A stretch of DNA of 64,000 nucleotides from Catenibacterium mitsuokai (GCF_025148785.1 NZ_CP102271.1:214001-278000), one strand, 5' to 3'. Positions 52,413 through 62,832 are shown, numbered from the stretch's first letter. Notes: a model not told the origin generated them from the sequence alone. Made by a program: numbers and translations.

Positions 52413-53279
52413 TTGTCTATACTTACTGATACAATTAGAAAACAGTTCAAAGAAGGGGACGATATCAGAGATGAAGGTTTGACTACACCTGATACAGTTC
52501 AACGATTTGATAATATTCTTTATGGTGATGATCCAGAATGGAATACAATGGATCTCTATATTCCTAAAGAAGAAAAAGAAAAACTTCCTATTATTATTAG
52601 TTTCCATGGTGGAGGCTGGGTTTATGGAGATAAGGAAAGATATCAATATTATTGCATGAGTCTTGCAGAAAGAGGCTTTGCGGTCATTAACTTTACTTAT
52701 CGTCTCGCACCAGAATTCAAACATCCTGCACCTCTTGAAGATATGAATCAAGTTGCTCATTGGATCATGAATCATGCAAAGGATTATTTTTTAGATACAG
52801 AACATATATATGGTGTAGGAGATTCTGCGGGAGCGCATTTACTAGTTCTCTATACATCTATTCTTACAAATAAGGAATATGCTTCTACCTACGACTTTAA
52901 AGTACCAGAAGTCTTTCAATTTAATGCACTCGCATTAAATTGTGGTGCTTATAACATTACGCCTGAATCAGAATTGACAAGAGAACTTATGATAGAATAT
53001 CTACCAAATGGAGGAACAGAAGAAGAATTTAAAGCAATCGATCCAAAACAATATATTACTTCAGACTTCCCTCCATGCTTTGTGATGACAGCAGAAGGGG
53101 ACTTCTTAGTAGAAGATGCGCTCACAATGAGTCAAGTACTGACTCATCATAATGTCCCTCATATATATAAATATTATGTAGGAGATAAACCTCTCAATCA
53201 TGTCTTCCATTGTAATATAAAACTCAAGGAAGCAACACAATGTAATGATGAAGAATGTCAATTCTTCAAGAATTATTAA
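52413..53279 (+). CDS. Alpha/beta-hydrolase esterase (HSL/Aes-like)
   Basis: The start is a TTG at 52413, seven bases after GGGGG; the first ATG is far inside the protein. The 288-residue enzyme has the hormone-sensitive-lipase oxyanion motif SFHGGGWVYGD (about residue 65-75), nucleophile Ser in GVGDSAGAHL, Asp in EGDFLVEDA and His in NHVFHC near the C-terminus. It hydrolyses small acyl esters in the cytosol. Divergent from a MerR regulator across a shared operator-like dyad, it may be part of a detoxification response (inference). Confidence 0.87.
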   Translation: MSILTDTIRKQFKEGDDIRDEGLTTPDTVQRFDNILYGDDPEWNTMDLYIPKEEKEKLPIIISFHGGGWVYGDKERYQYYCMSLAERGFAVINFTYRLAPEFKHPAPLEDMNQVAHWIMNHAKDYFLDTEHIYGVGDSAGAHLLVLYTSILTNKEYASTYDFKVPEVFQFNALALNCGAYNITPESELTRELMIEYLPNGGTEEEFKAIDPKQYITSDFPPCFVMTAEGDFLVEDALTMSQVLTHHNVPHIYKYYVGDKPLNHVFHCNIKLKEATQCNDEECQFFKNY

Positions 53280-53310
53280 AAGGTTATTCGCCTTCCGAAT
53301 AACCTTTTTG
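53277..53310. terminator. Bidirectional terminator between esterase and SWIM gene
   Basis: AAAAGGTTATTCG (53278-53290) pairs with CGAATAACCTTTT (53296-53308), with T runs on both strands. Confidence 0.87.
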
Positions 53311-53315
53311 AGTGT

Positions 53316-54047
53316 TTACTTTAATCCAAACAATGTTTCAATACATGAATCATCCATAACTCTATCTGTCACAGGCATATCTGCATGTTTTAATAAAGAG
53401 TCTACATGGTCTTTAATTGTCACATCTACAAGCTTATTTACATCAATACCTCTAAGTTCAAAAAACAAGAATGGATTCTCATCTAATTTAGCACCTATAC
53501 CATAGAGTACTGCGGCAACATGTTTACACATAATAGCCCAGTCAGGACAGCTGCAATTAAAACTAATTTCTCTTTGAGAAGGAAACAAACCATGCTTTGA
53601 TAAGAATAGATCTTTTAAGTCTTCGGGGAATTCTCCATTGAGAAGCTGCTGGAGATTCTGAATCTGTGAACTGCATTGATCTATAATTTCTTCACATACA
53701 TCTTCTTTAAGCGGGCTGATATTAATTTCTACCTTATAAGGTGTTCTTCGTGTACCTTGTACACGTGCTTTTACTTTACCTTTCACAATCTGTAAATCAA
53801 TAACAGCACCTGTTTTCACATATCTTTTTCCACGTGCGAGGCGGCTAGAATAATCGGCATATTGTTCAATATTCTGACACCAGGCAATACCCCACCAGCT
53901 CTTTGCGATTTGTCTACCTTCAATCACTATTGGGTGTAATTCTTTTCCTTTACTTTTCGCATTATTCACACTTTGTTGGGCTTTTCTCTGTAGTTCACCC
54001 ACACTGATCTGTGAATATTGCATACTTGTTTTCCAATATCTTCCCAT
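53316..54047 (-). CDS. SWIM zinc-finger protein
   Basis: This 243-residue protein has the SWIM motif FNCSCPDWAIMCKHVAAVLYGIG (about residues 175-197; C-x-C-xn-C-x-H), a zinc finger that binds nucleic acid or protein. The N-terminal part includes IAKSWWGIAWCQNIEQYADYSSRLARGKRYVKTG, the stretch that recurs in SWIM proteins paired with SNF2 ATPases. It begins three bases after the SNF2 gene's stop, so the two are co-transcribed and probably form one complex. No strong ribosome site is seen, consistent with translational coupling. Confidence 0.87.
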   Translation of the reverse strand: MGRYWKTSMQYSQISVGELQRKAQQSVNNAKSKGKELHPIVIEGRQIAKSWWGIAWCQNIEQYADYSSRLARGKRYVKTGAVIDLQIVKGKVKARVQGTRRTPYKVEINISPLKEDVCEEIIDQCSSQIQNLQQLLNGEFPEDLKDLFLSKHGLFPSQREISFNCSCPDWAIMCKHVAAVLYGIGAKLDENPFLFFELRGIDVNKLVDVTIKDHVDSLLKHADMPVTDRVMDDSCIETLFGLK

Positions 54048-54050
54048 ATA

Positions 54051-56621
54051 CTACACATCCAATCTGAATAAATCCAATAATTCTTTTGTATCCATTTCAG
54101 TAATCCATTTTTCCTGTCCAGTCGCAAGAATAGATTCAGCGAGTTCCTGTTTTGATTCAATGATCTGATTAATCTTTTCCTCAATTGTCCCATTTGAAAC
54201 AAGCTTATGCACAAAGACTTCTTTTGTCTGTCCAATACGATAGGCTCTATCACTTGCCTGATTTTCTACAGCTGGATTCCACCAGCGGTCAAAATGAATC
54301 ACATGATTTGCGGCAGTAAGATTAAGTCCTGTACCAGCCGCTTTAAGTGATAACACAATATAAGGCACATACTCATCTTCATTATTGAATTTTTCTACAA
54401 TCTCTGTACGTTTCTTGGCAGGAATACCACCATGAATAATATATCCCTTCTTATGGAATATAGATTCTAGATAATCTGATAATGGTTCACACATTTCCTT
54501 ATATTGCGTAAATACCAATACTCTTTCTCTCTTCTCGTAGATTGTTTCACATAACTTCTTCAACATTGCATACTTACCACTATCTTTTGGATTGAAGTTG
54601 GTATCATGAATAAATTGATCAGGATGATTACAAATCTGTTTAAGTCTTGTAAGTAAACCTAATACAATGCCTCTACGTTCCATTCCTTCTGATTCTAGTA
54701 TTAAATCTTCTGCCTTTTCTACTTCCTTGCGATATAAGACAATCTGTCTCTTAGAGAGATCTACATGTTCCGTAATTTCCATTTTATCAGGTAAATCAGA
54801 AATAATAGATTTATCTGTTTTTAAACGTCTTAAAATAAAAGGAGAAACCATCATCTTTAGTTTAGTTATATATTCAGGATGGGCTTGTACTTTCTTTGTA
54901 TAGTTTTTAAAATCTGTAGCACTTCCTAATAATCCTTTATTTAAGAAATCAAACAAAGACCATAAATTAGATAAATCATTTTCAATCGGAGTCCCTGTCA
55001 TCGCAATACGCATTTTGCTAGGAATCTTCTTAATAGCCCTTGTCTGTTTTGTAGCGGGATTCTTTATAGCCTGTGCTTCATCTAAAATCAAACAATCCCA
55101 TACACGTTCCTGTAGATATTCATTGCGAAGAGCCATTCCATATGTAGTAATAGTCGCAAAACAATCTTCATCTAAAATATTTGTTTTACCATGAAGTATA
55201 TGATATGTCATACGAGGCGCAAATTTATCTATTTCCTTTGACCAGTTACCAAGCAAAGATGCAGGAACAATCAATAACACATGACTCTCTTTATTATTCT
55301 CATACATCTTCTCTAAGAAAGAAATAACCTGTATTGTCTTACCTAATCCCATATCATCTGCAAGACAGGCACCAAAACCTAAATCATTCATTTGATTCAG
55401 CCAATTATAACCATTCTTCTGATAAGGACGAAGTGTTGCCTTTAAATACTTAGGTTTTGCCTTGTTTCTAATCTTTGATGGGTCCTTTAACTGCCCTAGA
55501 GTTTCTCTTAACCACTTACCATTAGATATCTGTACACCTAAATCAACATCCACATTATCTTCATCAGATATATATGTCTTTGTGAGAGCATCTTTTAAAG
55601 AAATCGTTCCATCATATTTTTCCATCTGTTCAAGAAGCTGTTGGAGCTTATTATGATTGATTTCTACCCATTGACCCTTTAACCAGCCAAGACCTTCTTC
55701 CATCTTTAATAATTCGCTGATTTCTTTTTTAGTCAATGCATGTCCATTTACTATGAGTGAAGGCTGTGCTGATAAAATAGATTCAAAACCTAATAGAGAA
55801 GGTTTCTTTTCCCCGATATTCACATTAATCTTAACTGAAGAATACTTCTTCTTCCACCAGTTTGGTACTCTGCACTTAATACCAGATGCTTCAATATCCG
55901 GAACACTTTTAAGTAAAGTATAAGCTTCTTGACTTGTTAATCGGATAGGATGAAACAACTCACCTGTTTCCATGAACTTCGCAATTAAACCTATTTTCTG
56001 TGCAACATCGTTGAGACATGATAATAGATCTAATAATTGTTTCTGATCATTCTTGTATTCAATAAGTGCATGTTTTAAAGGCATATGTACTATTCTATTT
56101 TCTATATCTTTTGTTGCATATGTGGCAAGAAATGCGAAAGGAAACTCAGAATCTTCTTCATTCTCTACTAAATGAAAATAAATTCTTTTTGCAGCCTTTA
56201 AATCCTGAGACTTTTCTTGAAGATACATTTGCGCTGTACCTTTATAGGATGTCATATCCTTTTTAAATTGTTCATTTAAATGTTTGATAATATTATTAAT
56301 CCATCTCTCATTTATATATTCTGTACCAATCGCAAATGGAATCATAGCCATAAGATAATCTAAATCGTCATCAGATAATTCTATGATTGTCTCTTCTCTT
56401 GCAACTTCTAATTCAGGACTACGACTCAATACTTCAATAAACTTCTGTGATAATTGATATAAATAAAAAGCACTTGGAGTCAGTCCTTTCAAATTATTTT
56501 TAAAGCCCAACTCATAAAGAGCTGTATACTTATTCTCTTTAAACAATTCAGCCCATGCTGAATCTTTCGCTTCATCAATATGAAAACTATTTTTAGTAAA
56601 TATGAAATTGAGTTGATCCAT
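54051..56621 (-). CDS. SNF2-family DEAD/DEAH-like ATPase
   Basis: This 856-residue protein has an N-terminal SNF2-associated helicase domain (about 150-330) and a two-lobe ATPase: ADDMGLGKTIQVISFLEK (motif I), ILDEAQAIKN (motif II, DEAQ), MTGTPIENDLSNLWSL (motif III), LVFTQYKEM and HFDRWWNPAVENQASDRAYRIGQ (motifs V-VI). Such ATPases remodel DNA-protein complexes; in bacteria they are linked to RNA polymerase recycling or repair. It sits in a two-gene operon with the SWIM protein, a recurring arrangement in Firmicutes. AGGAGGT precedes the start. Confidence 0.93.
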   Translation of the reverse strand: MDQLNFIFTKNSFHIDEAKDSAWAELFKENKYTALYELGFKNNLKGLTPSAFYLYQLSQKFIEVLSRSPELEVAREETIIELSDDDLDYLMAMIPFAIGTEYINERWINNIIKHLNEQFKKDMTSYKGTAQMYLQEKSQDLKAAKRIYFHLVENEEDSEFPFAFLATYATKDIENRIVHMPLKHALIEYKNDQKQLLDLLSCLNDVAQKIGLIAKFMETGELFHPIRLTSQEAYTLLKSVPDIEASGIKCRVPNWWKKKYSSVKINVNIGEKKPSLLGFESILSAQPSLIVNGHALTKKEISELLKMEEGLGWLKGQWVEINHNKLQQLLEQMEKYDGTISLKDALTKTYISDEDNVDVDLGVQISNGKWLRETLGQLKDPSKIRNKAKPKYLKATLRPYQKNGYNWLNQMNDLGFGACLADDMGLGKTIQVISFLEKMYENNKESHVLLIVPASLLGNWSKEIDKFAPRMTYHILHGKTNILDEDCFATITTYGMALRNEYLQERVWDCLILDEAQAIKNPATKQTRAIKKIPSKMRIAMTGTPIENDLSNLWSLFDFLNKGLLGSATDFKNYTKKVQAHPEYITKLKMMVSPFILRRLKTDKSIISDLPDKMEITEHVDLSKRQIVLYRKEVEKAEDLILESEGMERRGIVLGLLTRLKQICNHPDQFIHDTNFNPKDSGKYAMLKKLCETIYEKRERVLVFTQYKEMCEPLSDYLESIFHKKGYIIHGGIPAKKRTEIVEKFNNEDEYVPYIVLSLKAAGTGLNLTAANHVIHFDRWWNPAVENQASDRAYRIGQTKEVFVHKLVSNGTIEEKINQIIESKQELAESILATGQEKWITEMDTKELLDLFRLDV

Positions 56622-56692
56622 AAAATGTACCTCCTGTATTTATTCTAACATACAAAAAGAGGTTGCAACAATTAAGTTGCAACCTCGATATT

Positions 56693-58171
56693 TTATAACC
56701 CTGTATATCCCATTAAATCAAAGTCTACCTGCTTCGCAACGTCACGGCCTTCTCTAATAGCCCATACGACTAAAGACTGACCTCTACGGACATCACCTGC
56801 ACTATATAACTTACTAATATTCGTATGATGATCATTTTCATCACATTTTACAGTATTTCTTGCATCTAATTCTACACCAAATGCATTAATGACTGGCTTC
56901 TGTGCCCCAATAAATCCTGCTGCAATAAGCACTAGATCACAAGGTACTGTCTTTTCACTACCAGGTACCTGTTCAAATGAACGACGACCATCTTTCACTA
57001 CAGTCTGTAACTTTACAATCACAGCCTGTTTTACATTACCCTTACTATCAAGAATAAATTCTTTTACTGTACTATTATAAACACGAGGATCTTCACCAAA
57101 TACTGCAATGTTTTCTTCCTGTCCATAATCAGTCTTCTTGACTAAAGGCCATTCTGGCCATGGGTTAGAATCCGCTCTTACAAGTGGTGGTTCAGACATC
57201 ATTTCTAGCTGTAATACAGACTTTGCACCATGTCTAATAGCTGTACCAACACAGTCATTTCCTGTATCACCACCACCGATGACTAATACATTCTTACCTT
57301 TCGCATTAGGATACTGTCCATCCTTGAATTCACTATTTAATAATGACTTAGTCACCTGAGTTAAATAGTCTACAGCGAATAGAATATTATTACCTTCTCT
57401 ACCAGGTACATTAATATCTCTAGGTTCCTTAGCACCTACTGCAAGAATAACTGCATCGTATTTACTTAATAATTCTTTTGCCTGTTTCTTAGTTGTAATG
57501 TCTTTATTTGTAAAGAACTTTACACCTTCCGCAGTCATCTTATAAATACGACGATCAATGATATTCTTCTCAATCTTCATATTAGGAATACCATACATTA
57601 ATAGTCCACCTAAACGATCTTCTCTTTCATATACATCACAATTATAACCACGTTGATTAAGTGTATCTGCAGCAGCTAAACCAGCAGGACCTGAACCAAT
57701 AACCGCAATCTTTTTACCTACACGCTTTATTGGTGGTTTTGGTTCTTCTAATAGATGTTCATAAGCATATTCAATAATCGCATGTTCATTCTCTTTGACT
57801 GATACAGCATCACCATCTAAAGAACATGTACATGCTTTTTCACATAATGCAGGACATACTCTAGAAGTGAATTCTGGGAAGTTATTTGTCTTTTTTAAAC
57901 GTTTATGAGCCTGTTCATACTTACCTTTAAATACCAAATCATTCCATTCAGGAATTAAATTATTTAAAGGACAGCCAGAAAACATACCTTTAATCTTCTG
58001 GCCGTACTGACAAAACGGAATACCACAGTCCATACATCTTGCACCCTGTTTCTGCTGTTCTTTAGTAGACAAAGGGATATGGAATTCATCGAAGTTCTTA
58101 ATACGTTCTGTAGGAGGAACCTCATAAGATGTCTCACGTGCATAATCTAAAAATCCAGTTTTCTTACCCAT
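56693..58171 (-). CDS. gltD: Glutamate synthase small subunit
   Basis: This 492-residue subunit supplies electrons from NADPH to glutamate synthase. The N-terminal cysteines CMDCGIPFCQ, GCPLNNLIPEWND and VCPALCEKACTC hold two 4Fe-4S clusters; GSGPAGLAAADTL (about residue 158-170) binds FAD and VIGGGDTGNDCVGTAIRHGA binds NADPH. GDVRRGQSLVVWAIREGR is the C-terminal FAD motif. It begins two bases after gltB ends, and its ribosome site is formed by the last codons of gltB. The alpha-beta complex makes two glutamates from glutamine and 2-oxoglutarate. Confidence 0.95.
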   Translation of the reverse strand: MGKKTGFLDYARETSYEVPPTERIKNFDEFHIPLSTKEQQKQGARCMDCGIPFCQYGQKIKGMFSGCPLNNLIPEWNDLVFKGKYEQAHKRLKKTNNFPEFTSRVCPALCEKACTCSLDGDAVSVKENEHAIIEYAYEHLLEEPKPPIKRVGKKIAVIGSGPAGLAAADTLNQRGYNCDVYEREDRLGGLLMYGIPNMKIEKNIIDRRIYKMTAEGVKFFTNKDITTKKQAKELLSKYDAVILAVGAKEPRDINVPGREGNNILFAVDYLTQVTKSLLNSEFKDGQYPNAKGKNVLVIGGGDTGNDCVGTAIRHGAKSVLQLEMMSEPPLVRADSNPWPEWPLVKKTDYGQEENIAVFGEDPRVYNSTVKEFILDSKGNVKQAVIVKLQTVVKDGRRSFEQVPGSEKTVPCDLVLIAAGFIGAQKPVINAFGVELDARNTVKCDENDHHTNISKLYSAGDVRRGQSLVVWAIREGRDVAKQVDFDLMGYTGL

Positions 58172-58173
58172 GA

Positions 58174-61100
58174 CTATTTTCCTCCTTTCATAGCGGCATT
58201 AAATGCTTCTACCTTAGCCTGATCTTCATCGAGACCCTGTGACTGATAATAAGCAATCAGATCCATCATCTTCTTATAATCATGTGGAATGATCTTCTTA
58301 AACTTACCAATATATGTCTTGAAATCATCTAAGAACATTTTGGCTTTCTCTGAGCCAGTATACTTATAATGATTTTCAATTAATTCTCTTACTGTCTTAA
58401 TATCATATGGCTTATTGACTTCAGAATATTCTACAAGTGCACCATTTAGTTTTTCATATAAATCATTATTTGGATCATAGATATACGCAATACCACCACT
58501 CATACCAGCAGCAACGTTTCTACCTGTTTCACCTAAAATAACAACTAAACCACCTGTCATATATTCTAATGCATGGTCACCGACACCTTCTACAACAGCC
58601 TTAGCACCAGAGTTTCTTACACAGAAACGTTCCCCAGCTACACCATTGATATAAGCTTCACCACTTGTTGCACCATATAAAGCAACGTTACCAATAATAA
58701 TATTGTCTTCAGCCTTGAATGTGGCTTCATGAGGTGTCTTCACAATAATCTTACCACCTGACAAACCTTTACCTAAGTAGTCATTAGAATCACCTGTTAA
58801 CTCAAGTGTTAATCCCTTAGGAATAAAGGCACCAAAGCTCTGACCACCTGCACCAAACGCACGCACTGTAATGAAGTCATCTTCTACAAAATTACCTAAA
58901 GTCTTAGTAATATGAGAACCAAGAATAGTACCAAATGAACGGTCTGTATTAGACACTTCTACAGAAACTTCTGTCTTCTTATGAGACTGAGATGCCTGTT
59001 CTAATGCCTTTAATAATACCTTTGTATCAAGTACTTCATTTAGTTTGAAGTCATATACATGAGCTGGATTGAAGCAGTTATGTGCGTCATTCGCATATGT
59101 GCTATCTAAGATCTTAGATAAGTCCATATGATACTGATCCGCAATATCCTTCTTCTTTAATAAGTCTGTATGACCAACCATTTCATCGATTGTTCTAAAT
59201 CCTAACTGTGCCATATATTCACGCATTTCTTCTGCAACAAACTTCATGAAGTTCACTACATATTCAGGTTTACCTGTAAATCTCTTACGTAAGATAGGGT
59301 TCTGAGTCGCAACACCTACAGGACATGTATCTAAGTTACACACACGCATCATAACGCATCCCATAGTAATAAGTGGTGCTGTCGCAAAACCATATTCTTC
59401 TGCACCAAGTAAGCATGCAATCGCAAGATCTCTACCAGTTAATAATTTACCATCTGTTTCAATCACAACACGATCTCTTAAATCATTCATGATTAATGTC
59501 TGATGTGCTTCTGCAAGACCTAATTCCCAAGGAAGACCTGCACTATAAACTGAGTTTCTAGGTGCAGCACCCGTACCACCATCATAACCAGAAATAAGAA
59601 TAACCTGAGCCCCTGCTTTTGCAACACCTGATGCAACAGTACCAACACCTGCTTCAGATACAAGCTTAACACTAATACGTGCTTCTTCATTCGCATTCTT
59701 TAAGTCATAGATCAACTGAGCTAAGTCTTCAATAGAATAAATATCATGATGAGGAGGTGGTGAAATAAGTGATACACCTGGAGTACTATGACGAGTCTTC
59801 GCAATCCAAGGATAAACCTTACCAGCAGGTAAGTGTCCACCCTCACCTGGTTTTGCACCCTGAGCCATCTTGATCTGAATTTCGTTGGCAGAACATAAGT
59901 ATTCACTTGTTACACCAAAACGACCACTGGCTACCTGTTTAATAGCTGAACATGCAGAATCACCATTCGAACGAGTCACAAAACGTTCTGCATCTTCTCC
60001 ACCTTCACCTGAGTTACTCTTACCATGTAATCTATTCATTGCGATAGCCATTGTTTCATGGGCTTCTTTAGAAATAGAACCATAACTCATAGCACCTGTC
60101 TTAAAACGTTTCACAATGTTTTCTACAGGTTCTACCTCTTCTAGAGAAACAGGTTTTCTCTTGCTGAAGTCAAAGTCTAATAAACCACGTAAGTTAATAC
60201 CTTCTTCTTCCTGAGTAATAGTTTCAGAGAATTCTTTAAATAACTTATAATCACCTAAACGGCTTGCCTGCTGTAATAAGTGGATAGTCTTAGGGTTATA
60301 AAGATGTTTTTCTTTATGACTTCTTTCTTTATGGAATCCTCCAGAATCAAGTGTAGGATTCACATCATATCCAAGAGGATCAAAAGCCTGATTATGTAAT
60401 GCATTTGTATCAGCTTCAATATCCTTTAAAGTAATACCTTCTACTCTACTTACTGTATGAGGGAAGTATGTATCAATCACTTCTTTAGAAATACCAATGG
60501 CTTCAAAGTTTTGAGAACCACGATAAGACTGTAAAGTAGAAATACCCATCTTAGACGCAATCTTGACAATACCAGAAAGTACGGCATGATTATAATCTTC
60601 TACTGCAGCATAGTAATCTTTTTCTAATAAACCTTCTTCTACAGCCTGATGAATTGTATCCTGAACAAGATAAGCATTAATAGCACTTGCACCATAACCA
60701 AGTAGTGTTGCGAAATGATGCACTTCTCTTGTTTCACCAGATTCAATAATTAAAGCCATCTTCATTCTCTTCTTAGTACGTACTAAATAAGAGTTCACAC
60801 TTGCAACTGCAAGTAATGCAGGAATAGCACAATGGTTATCATCTACACCACGGTCTGAAAGAATAATAATATTTGCGCCATGATGATATGCTTTATCTAC
60901 TTCAATAAAGAGGTGATCTAAAGCCTTTTTAAGTGATGTATTCTTATAATAAAGTGTAGAAATAGTTTCACTTTCAAAATCATCTGTATGAAGATGTTTT
61001 AACTTAAGAATATCTGTATTCGTAAGAATAGGGTTATGAATATGTAATAAACGACAGTTATCCGGTGAATCATTTAAGATATTTCCTTCAGTACCAATAT

Positions 61101-62685
61101 CTAATGAAGTAGATGTCACAATCTCTTCACGAATAGAATCGATAGGAGGGTTAGTGACCTGGGCAAATAACTGTTTAAAGTAATTGAAGAGTGGCTGATG
61201 CATAGTACTCATTGCCGCAAGAGGGGCATCATTACCCATTGCGATAATTGGTTCACTACCATTCATTGCCATTGGAATAATATAATCCTTAATATCTTCA
61301 TACTTATAACCAAAAGCAGTCTGTAAAGTTTCTAGCTTTTCATCACTGATGACCTCTACTCTTTCATTAGGAATCTTTAAATCCTTTAAGTATGTGAGGT
61401 GTGAATCAAGCCATTCACCATAAGGTTCCTTTTGTGCATAATAGTTCTTTAACTCTTCATCATTAATAAGAACACCCTTCTTAGTATCTACAAGAAGCAT
61501 CTTACCAGGACGTAAACGGTCCTTAACCACAATATCTTCTGTAGGAACATCTAAAGAACCTACTTCAGAAGATAAGATTAAATAAGAATCTTTAGTAATA
61601 TAATAACGAGAAGGTCTTAAACCATTTCTATCAAGCACAGCACCCATTAATTCACCATCAGAGAATAAAATAGAAGCTGGTCCATCCCAAGGTTCCATAA
61701 CTGTTGCATTATAGGCATAGAAATCCTTCTTCTTTTTAGACATAGAAGGATTGTTTTCCCATGGTTCTGGAATACACATCATAACAGCACGAGGAAGTTC
61801 CATACCACTCATAACTAAGAATTCTAATGTGTTATCTAACATCGCAGAATCTGAACCATTTACATCGACAACAGGGAATACCTTTTCTGTATCTAATACA
61901 TCACATTTCATGTTTTCTTCACGAGAAAGCATGTTGTTCGCATTACCTCTAATTGTATTAATTTCACCATTGTGGACAATAAAGCGGTTTGGATGCGCTC
62001 TTTGCCATGATGGATTCGTATTTGTAGAGAAACGAGAATGCACTAATGCGATTGCACTCTTATAATCATCATCCTGTAAGTCCTGGAAGAAGCTTCTAAG
62101 CTGTCCTACAAGGAACATACCTTTATATACAATAGTACGGCTAGATAATGAACATACATATGTATTTTCATTACTCTGTTCAAAAATTCTTCTTGCTTGA
62201 TAAAGAAGACGGTCAAAAGGAAGACCTGTTTCACAATCATCAGGTTTCTTTACGAATCCCTGCATAATATAAGGCATCGCTTCAATCGCTTTGGTACCTA
62301 ATACCTCTTTATGTGTTTCTACCTTTCTCCATCCAAGGAAAGTCATACCTTCCTTAGTAATAATCTTTTCAAACATAGTCATTGCCTGATGTCTTTCTAG
62401 TTCATTCATAGGGAAGAAGAACTGACCAACACCATAATGACCTTCCTTAGGTAACTGGAAATCCTTAATACTCTTCTTAAAGAATGTATAAGGGACCTGA
62501 GTTAAAATACCAACACCGTCCCCTGTTTCACCCTTTGCGTCTTTACCTGCTCTATGCTCTAACTGTTCTACAATCTTTAACGCATTTGATACTGTCATAT
62601 GCGTTTTTACACCTTTGATATTAACAACTGCACCAATACCACAGTTATCATGTTCAAAAGATGAATCATATAAACCTTTATTCAT
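58174..62685 (-). CDS. gltB: Glutamate synthase large subunit
   Basis: The start at 62685 follows ATAGGAGGTG; a reading twelve codons longer has no site. The 1503-residue protein opens MNKGLYDSSFEHDNCGIGAV; Cys15 becomes the N-terminal nucleophile of the glutaminase domain after removal of a short leader, as in other GltB proteins. Next are the FMN synthase domain with GGTGAAPRNSVYSAGLPWE, the 3Fe-4S cysteines in CVMMRVCNLDTCPVG, and a C-terminal beta-helix of repeated GG-rich turns. It assimilates ammonia via glutamine. It has a strong promoter and two TTAAACGAAA repeats upstream. Confidence 0.96.
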   Translation of the reverse strand: MNKGLYDSSFEHDNCGIGAVVNIKGVKTHMTVSNALKIVEQLEHRAGKDAKGETGDGVGILTQVPYTFFKKSIKDFQLPKEGHYGVGQFFFPMNELERHQAMTMFEKIITKEGMTFLGWRKVETHKEVLGTKAIEAMPYIMQGFVKKPDDCETGLPFDRLLYQARRIFEQSNENTYVCSLSSRTIVYKGMFLVGQLRSFFQDLQDDDYKSAIALVHSRFSTNTNPSWQRAHPNRFIVHNGEINTIRGNANNMLSREENMKCDVLDTEKVFPVVDVNGSDSAMLDNTLEFLVMSGMELPRAVMMCIPEPWENNPSMSKKKKDFYAYNATVMEPWDGPASILFSDGELMGAVLDRNGLRPSRYYITKDSYLILSSEVGSLDVPTEDIVVKDRLRPGKMLLVDTKKGVLINDEELKNYYAQKEPYGEWLDSHLTYLKDLKIPNERVEVISDEKLETLQTAFGYKYEDIKDYIIPMAMNGSEPIIAMGNDAPLAAMSTMHQPLFNYFKQLFAQVTNPPIDSIREEIVTSTSLDIGTEGNILNDSPDNCRLLHIHNPILTNTDILKLKHLHTDDFESETISTLYYKNTSLKKALDHLFIEVDKAYHHGANIIILSDRGVDDNHCAIPALLAVASVNSYLVRTKKRMKMALIIESGETREVHHFATLLGYGASAINAYLVQDTIHQAVEEGLLEKDYYAAVEDYNHAVLSGIVKIASKMGISTLQSYRGSQNFEAIGISKEVIDTYFPHTVSRVEGITLKDIEADTNALHNQAFDPLGYDVNPTLDSGGFHKERSHKEKHLYNPKTIHLLQQASRLGDYKLFKEFSETITQEEEGINLRGLLDFDFSKRKPVSLEEVEPVENIVKRFKTGAMSYGSISKEAHETMAIAMNRLHGKSNSGEGGEDAERFVTRSNGDSACSAIKQVASGRFGVTSEYLCSANEIQIKMAQGAKPGEGGHLPAGKVYPWIAKTRHSTPGVSLISPPPHHDIYSIEDLAQLIYDLKNANEEARISVKLVSEAGVGTVASGVAKAGAQVILISGYDGGTGAAPRNSVYSAGLPWELGLAEAHQTLIMNDLRDRVVIETDGKLLTGRDLAIACLLGAEEYGFATAPLITMGCVMMRVCNLDTCPVGVATQNPILRKRFTGKPEYVVNFMKFVAEEMREYMAQLGFRTIDEMVGHTDLLKKKDIADQYHMDLSKILDSTYANDAHNCFNPAHVYDFKLNEVLDTKVLLKALEQASQSHKKTEVSVEVSNTDRSFGTILGSHITKTLGNFVEDDFITVRAFGAGGQSFGAFIPKGLTLELTGDSNDYLGKGLSGGKIIVKTPHEATFKAEDNIIIGNVALYGATSGEAYINGVAGERFCVRNSGAKAVVEGVGDHALEYMTGGLVVILGETGRNVAAGMSGGIAYIYDPNNDLYEKLNGALVEYSEVNKPYDIKTVRELIENHYKYTGSEKAKMFLDDFKTYIGKFKKIIPHDYKKMMDLIAYYQSQGLDEDQAKVEAFNAAMKGGK

Positions 62686-62712
62686 GCACACACCTCCTAT
62701 ATAAGTGAAACT

Positions 62713-62741
62713 ATAGTACAAAATATTTTTATCATTGTAAA
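62713..62741 (-). promoter_or_regulatory. gltBD promoter
   Basis: On the minus strand TTTACA (62741-62736) and TACTAT (62718-62713) are separated by exactly 17 bp. Transcription should begin near 62706, about 20 bases before the gltB start. Confidence 0.8.
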
Positions 62742-62778
62742 GAAAAATTGTTATAAAAGTGATAAAACTTTCATATAT

Positions 62779-62825
62779 TTATGATTAAACGAAAATATGC
62801 ACATTATAACTTATATTAAACGAAA
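62779..62825 (-). promoter_or_regulatory. Direct repeats upstream of the gltBD promoter
   Basis: TTAAACGAAA occurs at 62785-62794 and 62816-62825 in the same orientation, 31 bp apart (three helical turns), within longer TTAT-x-ATTAAACGAAA units. They lie about 80-120 bases upstream of the start site, in the right place for an activator of nitrogen-assimilation genes. The regulator is unknown. Confidence 0.5.
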
Positions 62826-62832
62826 TATAGAA

